From an uncultured bacterium (GTDB lineage: Bacteria > Cyanobacteriota > Vampirovibrionia > Gastranaerophilales > Gastranaerophilaceae), in contig URRM01000009.1 in assembly GCA_900550295.1 (NCBI GenBank), positions 1 to 31,570 of the forward strand: a stretch of DNA of 31,570 bases. The letters run 5' to 3'. Under the pieces are notes generated by a model. The model saw only the letters and a program-made list of their open reading frames with translations, did not search any database and was not told the DNA's origin. The translations under genes were made by a program, and so were the position numbers. How positions within the stretch are numbered: position 1 is the first letter of the stretch; each line of letters starts with the position of its first letter. Of the stretch, positions 15,216 to 23,200 are shown piece after piece.

Positions 15216-17151
15216 TCCGATTTTAGATGCAAATTTAAAGCAAATTGCCAGATATAATCCTGAATTAAGAGATAAAATTATGAAAATTGAACATCTGACT
15301 CAAGATATTCAATTTTCTAATACTGCGCTACAAGAGGCAAATTTGAATTATAATGGCATACCTTTGCATGATTTGGTCGGAGCTGAATTAGAAGCAAAAA
15401 TTGTTTTTTCAAAAGTTGAAAATACTCCGGTTATGATGCACATTGTTTTCGGATTTGGATTGGGGTATTTGTTTCAACAGTTTGCTCTAAAATCAAAAGG
15501 TATTGTGCTTGTTTACGAACCCAGTCTTGAAATTTTAGCGAGTACATTAGAAGTTGCGGATTTATCTAACGAACTGTCAAAACAAAATGTTTTTGTATTT
15601 AATAATTTCAATAAGTTGATATCAGCTTATCAAAATTTAAGAATAGAAAACTCTTCAACCACAATTTCCTTCTTGCCTTCTTATAATAAAATTTTTAACC
15701 CTGAATTAAAAATGTTTGCTGAAAAAGTAAATCAAGTAATGGGACAGGCAATTTTAAATGAAAATTATTTTAAAACAAAACTTCGTCCGGCAGTAAAAAT
15801 TGTATGTGAAAACATTCCGCAAATTATAAAAGAACCGCCATTACTGGAATTTAGAAATACTTATAAGGATAAAACTGCAGTTGTTGTATCAGCCGGTCCA
15901 AGTTTAGATAAAAATGTTGAAACTCTAAAAAAATATAAAGACAATGTTTTAATTATTGCTGTTTTACAAGCACTGAAAACTTTGACTAAAAACGGTATTA
16001 ATCCTGATTTTATAGTAAGTATTGAACAGTGTGATTCAACTCCGCAATTAAATGGAGTTGATACAAAAGATTCTTATTTAATTCTGGAACCTTTGACTCA
16101 TCCTGCAATGCACAAAGTTAATTTTAAGCGTAAGTTCTCTTATCCGTCTTGCACCTCAATTGCCAACAATGTTTGGGCAAATTACGCAAATATGGATAAT
16201 TCTCAATATATATCAAGCGGAACGGTTTCTTATACAGCGCTTTATTCTGCAATGTTTTTGGGTTGTAAAGACATAATTCTTGTCGGACAAGATTTAGCCT
16301 TTTGTGGAGGAAAATGTTACTCAAACGGTACAAACAGAGCTCTTGTTTATCAAGAAAATCCTTCTACAGGAAAAGTTGAGGTGGTTGTTGAAAAAGGTCA
16401 AGAAGAAAATCTAAAGGAAGCACTATATGGCAAAACAAATTTGTCAGAAGAAGAAAGAAATAAAAGACTTGAACGATATCTTACAGACATAAATTCAAAA
16501 TTGAACTATGTTGAAGGTATTAAAGGTAATAAATTGCCAACAACGGTAGATTATGCAACATTTATTTCTCAATTTGAAGACTTTGCGCAAATTTACGGCA
16601 ACAGATTAAATCTTTATAATACTTCAATGGAAGGTGCAAAAATTAACGGATTTAAAGATATTCCACTTGAGGAATTGTTGAAAGACTCAAAACATGTTGA
16701 AAAAGTTCAATTAGATAAACAGTTTTCTTATGATGTTTCAAAAATACAAAACTCTATAAAACAAGAGGTTCAGATATTAAAAGAGGTTCAAACCTTGATG
16801 GAAAAAGCCTCAAGATTGATTGTAAGTTTTGAAAAAGAGTTTGCAAAAAATAATAATGAGTTGAATTCTCAAGCTGGCGCTTATTTTAAACAACTTATGA
16901 TTTTGTATATTGATATGCCTGAAAGTTATTCAGGAAAAACCTTAATTTATAACTACGAACATAAAGCCTCAAGCTCAAAAATTTCGTATAATTTGAGAAC
17001 AAACAAACTTGTTGATCCAAAATCAATAGTTTTGTTGTTTAATGACTTGAAAAAATATTTTACAGAAAATTTAAAAGAATATAATTTATTGATAAAAATA
17101 CTTGAAAAGAAAGTGGAAGAATTAAATGAAATGCTTGATTCAAAGGGTTAA
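15205..17151 (+). CDS. MptE-like / DUF115 (motility-accessory-factor type) protein
   Basis: This 648-residue protein belongs to the 6-hydroxymethylpterin-pyrophosphokinase MptE-like family (DUF115), which includes Maf proteins that modify flagellin with nonulosonic acids. Diagnostic segments are HIVFGFGLGYL, VYEPSLEIL, the nucleotide-binding TAVVVSAGPSLDKNVE, NGINPDFIVSIEQCD, ISSGTVSYTALYSAMFLG and ILVGQDLAF. The C-terminal 150 residues are mostly helical. The TTG at 15205 is the start, with AAGAGG eight bases upstream, and it lies inside the end of rlmN. No flagellar or sugar gene is nearby, so the acceptor is unknown; a surface-glycan role is a guess from the family. Confidence 0.85.
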   Translation: MKNNPILDANLKQIARYNPELRDKIMKIEHLTQDIQFSNTALQEANLNYNGIPLHDLVGAELEAKIVFSKVENTPVMMHIVFGFGLGYLFQQFALKSKGIVLVYEPSLEILASTLEVADLSNELSKQNVFVFNNFNKLISAYQNLRIENSSTTISFLPSYNKIFNPELKMFAEKVNQVMGQAILNENYFKTKLRPAVKIVCENIPQIIKEPPLLEFRNTYKDKTAVVVSAGPSLDKNVETLKKYKDNVLIIAVLQALKTLTKNGINPDFIVSIEQCDSTPQLNGVDTKDSYLILEPLTHPAMHKVNFKRKFSYPSCTSIANNVWANYANMDNSQYISSGTVSYTALYSAMFLGCKDIILVGQDLAFCGGKCYSNGTNRALVYQENPSTGKVEVVVEKGQEENLKEALYGKTNLSEEERNKRLERYLTDINSKLNYVEGIKGNKLPTTVDYATFISQFEDFAQIYGNRLNLYNTSMEGAKINGFKDIPLEELLKDSKHVEKVQLDKQFSYDVSKIQNSIKQEVQILKEVQTLMEKASRLIVSFEKEFAKNNNELNSQAGAYFKQLMILYIDMPESYSGKTLIYNYEHKASSSKISYNLRTNKLVDPKSIVLLFNDLKKYFTENLKEYNLLIKILEKKVEELNEMLDSKG

Positions 17152-17563
17152 AAACGCATCTTGTACAATAGACGGAAAACTTTATTCATCTATAAATGCA
17201 GGAATTTTAGCACTGGTTGGGATAGAAAAAGGTGATACAATAGAACAAGTTGAATGGATGGCAAAAAAAGTTGTAAATTTGCGCATTTTTGAAGATGAAA
17301 ATGAAAAAATGAATAAATCACTTATCGACATAAACGGTGAAATGCTGATAGTTTCACAATTCACATTATGTGGCGATTGCAAAAAAGGTACTCGTCCAAG
17401 TTTTGACAAATCCGAAAAACCTGAATTAGCTAACAAATTATATGAAGAATTTGTTACGTTAGTAAAAGGGCTGAATGTCAATGTGGGTACAGGAAAATTC
17501 GGAGCGATGATGGAAATTTCTTTGCTAAATGACGGGCCGGTTACATTCATGCTGGAAAAATAA
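17126..17563 (+). CDS. dtd: D-aminoacyl-tRNA deacylase Dtd
   Basis: Dtd removes D-amino acids (and glycine from tRNA-Ala) wrongly attached to tRNA, protecting translation. The length of 145 residues is exactly typical. The two active-site signatures are visible: SQFTL (in MLIVSQFTLCGD) and the NxPxT-type motif in LLNDGPVTF. Other family features are MKCLIQRVKNASC, VGIEKGDT, VVNLRIFEDENEKMNKS and KGTRPSFDKSEKPELA. The start overlaps the MptE-like gene by 26 bases and is preceded by a GGAAGA purine run, consistent with coupling. It appears to be the last gene of the trpB-rlmN unit. Confidence 0.97.
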   Translation: MKCLIQRVKNASCTIDGKLYSSINAGILALVGIEKGDTIEQVEWMAKKVVNLRIFEDENEKMNKSLIDINGEMLIVSQFTLCGDCKKGTRPSFDKSEKPELANKLYEEFVTLVKGLNVNVGTGKFGAMMEISLLNDGPVTFMLEK

Positions 17564-17581
17564 AAATCTTTTTGGTATAAT
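17553..17581 (+). promoter_or_regulatory. Predicted promoter of the RGG-protein-rimM-trmD operon
   Basis: TGGAAA (17553-17558) and TATAAT (17576-17581) are 17 bases apart, and the -10 box is extended by TGG. Transcription should begin near 17588, giving a leader of about 105 bases before the ATG at 17694. Confidence 0.65.
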
Positions 17582-17693
17582 GTAGCTAAAGATTAGAAAT
17601 TAGAAAGTAGTTTATATTCTAAATTAGTCCGTTATGATTGTTAGGATTAGGAATTAAAAGAATTAAAGAAACCCAATAAAGAGGCATGTTCAT

Positions 17694-18986
17694 ATGTATG
17701 TAAACAAATGTATTAAGTGTGGTGTAGAATTTGAAACAAAGAATCCGAAAAGGGTTATTTGTCCAAACTGTTTGTACCCTGATAAAAATATGATGCCATC
17801 AGGTGGTGACTCTGATCAACACCAAGAACATCAACATCAAGAGCAACAAGATAATCAAAATAATCAAGAGCAACAAAATTATAGTTCAGAAAACGGTTCA
17901 TACTCTTCCGGAAGTTACTCGGCAGGCGGATATTCTGCCGGTGGATATTCTGCGGGTGGCTACTCAGCAGGCGGATATGACAGACCTCAAAGAAATTATG
18001 ACCGTAACCAAGGTGGTTACCAACCAAGAGGCGGTTATCAACAACGTGGCGGATACGATAGAAACCAAGGCGGTTACCAACAAAGAGGTGGTTATGACCG
18101 TAACCAAGGCGGTTACCAACAACGTGGCGGATACGATAGAAACCAAGGCGGCTACCAACAAAGGGGTGGCTATGACCGTAATCAAGGCGGATATCAACAA
18201 AGAGGCGGATACGACAGAAATCAAGGCGGTTATCAACAAAGAAGCCAAGGTGGCTACCAACAACGTAGACCACAAGGCGGTGGTTTCCAACAAAGACGTC
18301 CTCAAGGTGGCTTCCAACAACGCAGACCAATGGGTGGCGCAAGACCTCAAAAACCACAAAAACAACTTTTAATTAATAAGGAGCAATTAGAACAAATTGA
18401 AGCATTGTACAAAGCAATGTTACCATTGCCAAACCCTGATGCACACGAAGTAATCGGAGAAAAAATCGGTTTAGAGCCAAGAAAAGTTTTCTTTGGTATC
18501 AATTTAGTCCGTCAAAAAATGATGTTACCTAAATTGCCATTTCCAAAACGTAAGTTGGCAATTTCTCCAGATCAATTAATGGCAATCAGAAGTCTTTACG
18601 AACCATTGTTGCCGTTACCTCCAATCGGATGCCACAAAATTATTGCGGTTCAATTAAAGATGGACGAATGGCGTGTTCATGTCGGTATTGGTTTAATCAG
18701 AGCTCAAATGGGCTTGGATAGATGGAATCCTGATAGAGAAGATGCTCCGGAAGAATTCAAAAATCAAAAGAAAGATGCTGAAGTTGCAGAAGAAAAACCT
18801 AAAAAGACTCGTGCTAAAAAAGCAAAAGCTGAAGAAGTTGAAACTGAAACTGAAGTAGAAGAAAAGCCTAAAAAAACTACCAGAGCAAAGAAAATAGCTG
18901 AAGTAGAAGAAGATTCAGCTGAAGAAGAAAAACCGGAAAAGAAAACTCGTGGTAGAAAGCCTAAAAAAGTTGAAGATGCAGAATAG
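17694..18986 (+). CDS. Zinc-ribbon protein with RGG/GGYQQ repeats and a duplicated domain
   Basis: This 430-residue protein is mosaic and matches no family I know. A zinc ribbon uses Cys6, Cys9, Cys23 and Cys26. Residues 40-70 are Gln/His/Asn-rich, and 75-94 hold four YSAGG units. Residues 118-182 hold five exact copies of RGGYDRNQGGYQQ, followed by arginine-rich FQQRRPQGG units. Residues 225-280 and 288-342 are two related domains of about 55 residues (QLEQIEALYKAMLPLPNP against QLMAIRSLYEPLLPLPPI), with a helix-turn-helix look. A Lys/Glu/Ala tail follows. RGG repeats and the basic tail suggest RNA binding and possibly condensate formation; this is inference. AGAGG precedes the ATG. It overlaps rimM by 11 bases, where rpsP or a KH-domain gene often sits. 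Confidence 0.85.
   Translation: MYVNKCIKCGVEFETKNPKRVICPNCLYPDKNMMPSGGDSDQHQEHQHQEQQDNQNNQEQQNYSSENGSYSSGSYSAGGYSAGGYSAGGYSAGGYDRPQRNYDRNQGGYQPRGGYQQRGGYDRNQGGYQQRGGYDRNQGGYQQRGGYDRNQGGYQQRGGYDRNQGGYQQRGGYDRNQGGYQQRSQGGYQQRRPQGGGFQQRRPQGGFQQRRPMGGARPQKPQKQLLINKEQLEQIEALYKAMLPLPNPDAHEVIGEKIGLEPRKVFFGINLVRQKMMLPKLPFPKRKLAISPDQLMAIRSLYEPLLPLPPIGCHKIIAVQLKMDEWRVHVGIGLIRAQMGLDRWNPDREDAPEEFKNQKKDAEVAEEKPKKTRAKKAKAEEVETETEVEEKPKKTTRAKKIAEVEEDSAEEEKPEKKTRGRKPKKVEDAE
18045..18239 (+). repeat. Five tandem 39-bp repeats encoding RGGYDRNQGGYQQ
   Basis: Five contiguous in-frame 39-bp units encode identical 13-residue repeats. Units 1, 3 and 2, 4 form matching pairs (units 1 and 3 differ at a single base), so expansion probably went through a 78-bp double unit. 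Unit 5 differs by several synonymous changes. The array is a candidate site for length variation between strains. Confidence 0.9.
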
Positions 18987-19491
18987 TAAGTATATTTCAA
19001 TAGGTAAAATATTAAACTTTCACGGCGTTCAAGGTGAAGCAAAGGTAGGATATTCAAAGAATCAAGCTGATTTTTTGAAAACTCTTTCGCATGTTTTCAT
19101 TTATTTTGAAAACGAATACAAAAAGGTTAAAGTTAAATCAGTTAAATTCAACAACAAGTTTGCAATTTTAAAGTTTGAAGGCATAAATTCAATAAACGAT
19201 ATTTTGGTTTATAAAAATTGCTTATTATATGTGCCACAAGAGGATTTTGAGGAAGCTCTTGATGACGGCGAATACTTAATAGATGATTTAGTGGGCTTGG
19301 ATGTTTATTCAAAAGACAAAAAAGTCGGTGTTGTTGTAGGTGTTTCAAACAACGGCGCAAACGATTTGTTGTCTGTTAGAGGCTTGTCAAAGAAGATTTC
19401 ATTAATACCTTTCGTTGATGAATTGGTTCCGGAAGTTGATTTGGATAACAAAAAAGTTTATATAAACGAAATTCAGGGGTTGATTGAGTAA
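18976..19491 (+). CDS. rimM: Ribosome maturation factor RimM
   Basis: RimM helps mature the 3' head domain of the 30S subunit and binds ribosomal protein S19. The 171-residue protein shows the N-terminal beta-barrel start ISIGKILNFHGVQGEAKV, then a PRC-barrel-like C-terminal part with DDLVGLDVYSKDKKVGVVVG, NDLLSV, SLIPFVDELVPEVD and KVYINEIQGLIE. The ATG at 18976 (MQNSKY) is used; an in-frame GTG nine codons earlier would overlap the previous gene much further. It overlaps the RGG-repeat gene by 11 bases, and its stop shares one base with the trmD start. Confidence 0.94.
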   Translation: MQNSKYISIGKILNFHGVQGEAKVGYSKNQADFLKTLSHVFIYFENEYKKVKVKSVKFNNKFAILKFEGINSINDILVYKNCLLYVPQEDFEEALDDGEYLIDDLVGLDVYSKDKKVGVVVGVSNNGANDLLSVRGLSKKISLIPFVDELVPEVDLDNKKVYINEIQGLIE

Positions 19492-20180
19492 TGCAATTTG
19501 ATGTGTTAACTTTGTTTCCTGAAATGATAGAGTCTTACTGTAATTGCAGTATTTTAAAACGTGCAACTTCGGCGAATGTAATTTCGGTGAATACAGTAAA
19601 TCCGAGAGATTTTACCCTTGATAAACACAAAAAAGTTGATGACACACCGTACGGTGGTGGTGCAGGAATGGTTTTAATGGCTCAACCTTATGTTGATGCT
19701 TATGAAAGTGTGAAAAAACTTGAAAATTCTTGCACAATAATGATGTCACCACAAGGACAACCTTTTGATAATGGGGTTGCAAAGGAATTGGCTCTGTTTA
19801 ATCAAGTTGTAATCCTTTGCGGGCATTACGAAGGTTATGATGAGAGAATTCGAGAAATAATTAAACCGAGAGAAATTTCAATTGGTGATTTCGTTTTGAC
19901 CGGTGGAGAATTACCTGCGCTTTGCGTGATTGACTGTGTAAGCAGAAAGTTAGAAGGTGTTTTGGGTAAGATTGAATCTGCCGATTGTGATAGTTTTGAA
20001 GAGGGGTTGCTTGAATATCCGCAATATACAAAACCAAGAGAATTTAGAGGCTTGAGTGTTCCGGAGGTCTTGTTGAACGGAAATCATAAAGAAATTAATG
20101 AGTTCAGACATCAAAAAATGCTTGAACGCACTAAAGAACGACGTCCTGACTTATTTAAAAAATATAACAAAAAATCTTAA
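19491..20180 (+). CDS. trmD: tRNA (guanine-37-N1)-methyltransferase TrmD
   Basis: TrmD methylates N1 of G37 in tRNAs with a G at position 36, preventing +1 frameshifts; it is a SPOUT-fold dimer. The 229 residues contain FDVLTLFPEMI, NPRDFTLDKHKKVDDTPYGG, CGHYEGYDERIRE, the SAM-binding trefoil-knot segment EISIGDFVLTGGELPALCVI, and LEYPQYTKPREFRG. The usual GGGPGM is GGGAGM here, a mild change. It starts on the rimM stop (TAATG), so the pair is coupled in the common bacterial order. Its stop overlaps the stop of the convergent four-winged-helix regulator. Confidence 0.97.
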   Translation: MQFDVLTLFPEMIESYCNCSILKRATSANVISVNTVNPRDFTLDKHKKVDDTPYGGGAGMVLMAQPYVDAYESVKKLENSCTIMMSPQGQPFDNGVAKELALFNQVVILCGHYEGYDERIREIIKPREISIGDFVLTGGELPALCVIDCVSRKLEGVLGKIESADCDSFEEGLLEYPQYTKPREFRGLSVPEVLLNGNHKEINEFRHQKMLERTKERRPDLFKKYNKKS

Positions 20181-21307
20181 TTGTCAGAATATGTCGCATA
20201 CTTAGGGTTTACTGCAACCCACTCGAACGGTTGATTTACAGGTGATTTAGGCATTGCCTTAACGAATGTTCCGCCATAACGACCTCTGGTGAAGGTCAAA
20301 TAGCCTTCTTCCGCAAGGTTTGCAAATGCTTTTCTGATTGTGTTCGGACTCACATCCATAAGATTTGACATTTCCATTATTGAAGGAAGTTTTGAGTGAA
20401 GTGAATATTTTTCAAGAATCATATTTTTTATTGAATCTTGAATTCTTTCATAGTGGTATCTTGCAGTAATTTGTGATTTTGCAAAAATAGATGTTTCCGC
20501 TTGAGGTTGAAGTTTTGTGTCATCAGGCATGTTTACAACGCAAGTGCCGTAACGACCTCGTTTTGGGAGCAAAATTCCTTCACTAATCAGGTATTCCAAA
20601 CTATCATGAATAGTTTTAACGCTAACCTTTAAATTCTTTGCTAATTGAGCGTGTGTAGGCATTTTGTCGCCAATTCTCAAATTTTGAGTAATATATTTTT
20701 TTATGTCTAAAACAATGTTTGAGATTAATGAATTAGAATTATTTGCAGAAACATTGATTTTGTTCGTTTTTAAAATCCAATTTTGATCCTTGTTTTGAGT
20801 TTTTTCAATAATTCCTTGTATAATCAAATTCTCCATTGCAACACGAGTTGTATTTATAGAAATTCCAATATATTGAGATATTGCACGTGCAGAAGGTAAT
20901 TGTTCTCCTGTTTTGAATTTATTTTTGATGATAAATTTTTTTATTAAATCAGTAGCGTAATCCTTTTTTGAAACTGATTTTCTAAGTTTTACACTTTTGT
21001 TGTTAATGTCTGCAATCATAGTACCAATACACTGTTTTGAATAAAGCAAACCCTTGTCTTCAAGGTTTCTGTAGATGTTTTGAACTGTACCAGTGCTGAT
21101 GTCTAATAAATCGGACATTAACTTTTTAGTTGGCATTAGGTCATTTGCGTGAATAGTTTTGTTGTAGTTATCTAAAATCCATTTTTCAATACATTTTATA
21201 AGGTATTCTGTTTTAGAACCCTCATAACTTTGATGGATAAAATCGGCAAATTCGCTAATTGGAATATGATTTAATTTTGTTTTATCGAGTTGAACAAATT
21301 TTTCCAT
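20177..21307 (-). CDS. Regulator made of four tandem GntR-type winged-helix domains
   Basis: The 376-residue protein contains four successive GntR-like winged helix-turn-helix units and no ligand-binding or aminotransferase domain. They span about 35-98 (MPTKKLMSDLLDISTGTVQN), 117-180 (LPSARAISQYIGISINTTRV), 196-259 (MPTHAQLAKNLKVSVKTIHD) and 286-350 (LPSIMEMSNLMDVSPNTIRK). Units 3 and 4 keep the wing motif RGRYGT/G, while unit 2 has lost it. Ordinary GntR regulators have one such domain plus an effector domain. Multiple domains could read a long or repeated operator. It is divergent from metK, which could be a target. TATAAT ends six bases before the ATG, with AAGGAT between them. Confidence 0.88.
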   Translation of the reverse strand: MEKFVQLDKTKLNHIPISEFADFIHQSYEGSKTEYLIKCIEKWILDNYNKTIHANDLMPTKKLMSDLLDISTGTVQNIYRNLEDKGLLYSKQCIGTMIADINNKSVKLRKSVSKKDYATDLIKKFIIKNKFKTGEQLPSARAISQYIGISINTTRVAMENLIIQGIIEKTQNKDQNWILKTNKINVSANNSNSLISNIVLDIKKYITQNLRIGDKMPTHAQLAKNLKVSVKTIHDSLEYLISEGILLPKRGRYGTCVVNMPDDTKLQPQAETSIFAKSQITARYHYERIQDSIKNMILEKYSLHSKLPSIMEMSNLMDVSPNTIRKAFANLAEEGYLTFTRGRYGGTFVKAMPKSPVNQPFEWVAVNPKYATYSDN

Positions 21308-21313
21308 ATCCTT

Positions 21314-21319
21314 ATTATA
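21314..21319 (-). promoter_or_regulatory. -10 box of the four-winged-helix regulator gene
   Basis: Minus-strand TATAAT lies exactly six bases before the ATG at 21307. No convincing -35 box is seen at a 17-base spacing (GATTGT). A leaderless or near-leaderless transcript is predicted. Confidence 0.4.
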
Positions 21320-21420
21320 ATCTATTTATAGAAAAACAATCACTTCTTAATAAAATATTTACAAATGAAATAATGCGTAATAATTTGCTTTTCGCAGGTA
21401 TTTGATTTACGATAATAGAT

Positions 21421-21457
21421 GTAAGTATGCCGGGTTGGAATTAAAAAACTTACCGGC
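21421..21457 (+). promoter_or_regulatory. Structured leader of metK with two interlocking stems
   Basis: GTAAGT (21421-21426) can pair with ACTTAC (21448-21453), and GCCGG (21429-21433) with CCGGC (21453-21457). The two pairings interlock, so they are alternative hairpins or a pseudoknot, located just before the metK ribosome binding site. A SAM- or methionine-responsive switch is a possible reading, but I match it to no known riboswitch class. Confidence 0.35.
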
Positions 21458-21482
21458 GCAGATATAAATTAAGGAGAATGCT

Positions 21483-22754
21483 ATGACAGCAAAAAATTTT
21501 CTATTTACTTCTGAATCAGTAACAGAAGGACACCCAGACAAGATATGCGACCAAATTTCAGATGCAATCTTAGATGAGTTTTTAACAAAAGACAACAAAT
21601 CAAGAGTTGCTGCAGAAACTACAGTAACAACTGGTATGGCTTTGGTTTGTGGTGAAATTACATCAGATTGTTATGTTGATATTCCTGCAGTGGTAAGACA
21701 AACAATCAAAAATATTGGTTATGTTGGTGAAAACGGAGGCGGTTTTGATTACAAAACTTGCGCTGTTTTAACAAGTATTGATGAACAATCAACTGATATT
21801 GCAGGTGGTGTAAATAAAGCCTTAGAAACAAGAAATGATAACGCAGATACATCTTCTGCAGAAACTGAAGATATCGGTGCAGGTGACCAAGGTATTATGT
21901 TTGGTTATGCTTGTAACGAAACTCCTGAATTAATGCCGTTACCAATCAGTTTGGCTCACAAATTGTCTTATAGACTATCAAGAGTCAGAAAAAAAGGTAT
22001 CGTTGATTACTTAAGACCGGATGGAAAATCTCAAGTTACAGTTGAATATGTTGATGGTAAACCTGCAAGAATTCATACAGTTTTAATTTCTACTCAACAC
22101 GATCCTGTAATTGGTACGATTAGTGATAATGCAAAAGTTCAAGAAATTATTCGTAACGACATAAAACAACACGTTATAGATTATGTATTTAAAAATGAAC
22201 GAATCAAACCGGATGAAAAAACAATTATTTTGGTTAACCCATCAGGTCGTTTTGTAATCGGCGGACCTCAAGGTGATGCCGGTGTTACAGGTAGAAAAAT
22301 TATCGTAGACACCTACGGCGGTTATTCAAGACACGGTGGTGGGGCTTTTTCAGGTAAGGATCCGACAAAAGTAGACCGTTCTGCCGCTTATGCTGCAAGA
22401 TATGTTGCAAAAAATATTGTTAAAGCAGGTTTAGCAGAAAAATGTGAAATTGAATTAGCATACGCTATTGGTGTTGCGGAACCAATTTCAGTGTTGGTTG
22501 ATACCTTCGGAACAGGTAAAATTTCAGATGAAGATTTAGCTGAATTGGTAAATAACAATTTTGATTTAAGACCTGTTGGTATTATTAACAAATTTGATTT
22601 AAGAAACTTACCTGCTAAAAATGGCGGTAAATTCTATCAAAAACTAGCTGCTTACGGTCACATGGGCAGAACTGATATTGAAGTTCCATGGGAAGAAACT
22701 GAAAAAGCAGAATCTTTGAAAACGCAAGCTGAAAAATATACAGCTTTGGTATAG
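21483..22754 (+). CDS. metK: S-adenosylmethionine synthase MetK
   Basis: MetK makes S-adenosylmethionine from methionine and ATP, supplying methyl donor for the RlmN, TrmD and methyltransferase proteins of this window. At 423 residues it is longer than the E. coli enzyme (384) and close to the cyanobacterial type. Signatures are EGHPDKICDQISDAILD, ETTVTTGMALVCGE, GAGDQGIMFGYA, DGKSQVTVEY, GGPQGDAGVTGRKIIVDTYG and GGGAFSGKDPTKVDRSAAY. AAGGAG lies six bases before the ATG. A structured leader precedes it, and a strong terminator at 22764 follows, so it may be monocistronic apart from read-through into crcB. Confidence 0.98.
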   Translation: MTAKNFLFTSESVTEGHPDKICDQISDAILDEFLTKDNKSRVAAETTVTTGMALVCGEITSDCYVDIPAVVRQTIKNIGYVGENGGGFDYKTCAVLTSIDEQSTDIAGGVNKALETRNDNADTSSAETEDIGAGDQGIMFGYACNETPELMPLPISLAHKLSYRLSRVRKKGIVDYLRPDGKSQVTVEYVDGKPARIHTVLISTQHDPVIGTISDNAKVQEIIRNDIKQHVIDYVFKNERIKPDEKTIILVNPSGRFVIGGPQGDAGVTGRKIIVDTYGGYSRHGGGAFSGKDPTKVDRSAAYAARYVAKNIVKAGLAEKCEIELAYAIGVAEPISVLVDTFGTGKISDEDLAELVNNNFDLRPVGIINKFDLRNLPAKNGGKFYQKLAAYGHMGRTDIEVPWEETEKAESLKTQAEKYTALV

Positions 22755-22763
22755 TGTAGATTT

Positions 22764-22796
22764 AAAAGGGCGCTTTTTATAACGCCCTTTTTTATA
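22764..22796 (+). terminator. Rho-independent terminator after metK
   Basis: AAAAGGGCG (22764-22772) pairs perfectly with CGCCCTTTT (22783-22791) across a 10-base loop, followed by further T residues. It ends ten bases after the metK stop. Confidence 0.88.
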
Positions 22797-22813
22797 AAAA
22801 GGATAATTATTTT

Positions 22814-23200
22814 ATGTTTTTAAATGCAATAGCTGTATTTGTTGGTGGTGGAATTGGCGCAGTGCTGCGCTTTTTGACAAGCTTAGCTTACTTACGATTT
22901 TTCAATTTCAACTTGCCTCTTGCAACTTTAACCGTAAATTTGATAGGTTCCTTCTTGTTAGGTTTGTTGGTTGCTTATTTTGACGGAACAAGTGATATTC
23001 CTGAAAATGTAAAATGTGCTATGACAATAGGCTTATGCGGTGGCTTTACAACCTTTAGTACGTTTGCTTTTGAGGTGTTTGATATAATTAAACGTGGTGA
23101 ATATTTCATCGCAATTTTTTATACAATTTTAAGCTTATTTTTATGCGTATTGATTGCAGCAGCAGGGTATTATTGGGCTAAAAATTATGTTTACTACTAA
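22814..23200 (+). CDS. crcB: Fluoride ion channel CrcB/Fluc
   Basis: CrcB forms a dual-topology dimeric channel that lets toxic fluoride leave the cell. The 128-residue protein has four membrane segments. It shows the family motifs GGGIGAVLRF, TLTVNLIGSFLLG (with the pore Asn) and GLCGGFTTFSTFAFE, where the central TTFSTF carries the sodium- and fluoride-binding residues. A fluoride riboswitch is not visible in the short space after the metK terminator. AAAAAGGA lies about 10-12 bases before the ATG. The 3' end overlaps the formyltransferase gene by 14 bases. Confidence 0.95.
   Translation: MFLNAIAVFVGGGIGAVLRFLTSLAYLRFFNFNLPLATLTVNLIGSFLLGLLVAYFDGTSDIPENVKCAMTIGLCGGFTTFSTFAFEVFDIIKRGEYFIAIFYTILSLFLCVLIAAAGYYWAKNYVYY

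Noticed and set aside
18045..18239. CRISPR-like repeat array
   Set aside because: The units are contiguous, have no spacers and encode protein in frame; no cas genes are nearby.
17755..18372. Long open frames on both strands over the RGG-repeat region (17755-18357 minus, 17803-18372 plus, 17964-18365 minus)
   Set aside because: They arise because the 39-bp repeat is free of stops in several frames. Only the frame from 17694 has a ribosome binding site, a zinc ribbon and non-repetitive domains.
22755..22813. Fluoride riboswitch before crcB
   Set aside because: The 59-base space is filled by the metK terminator and the ribosome binding site; no crcB-motif sequence is present.
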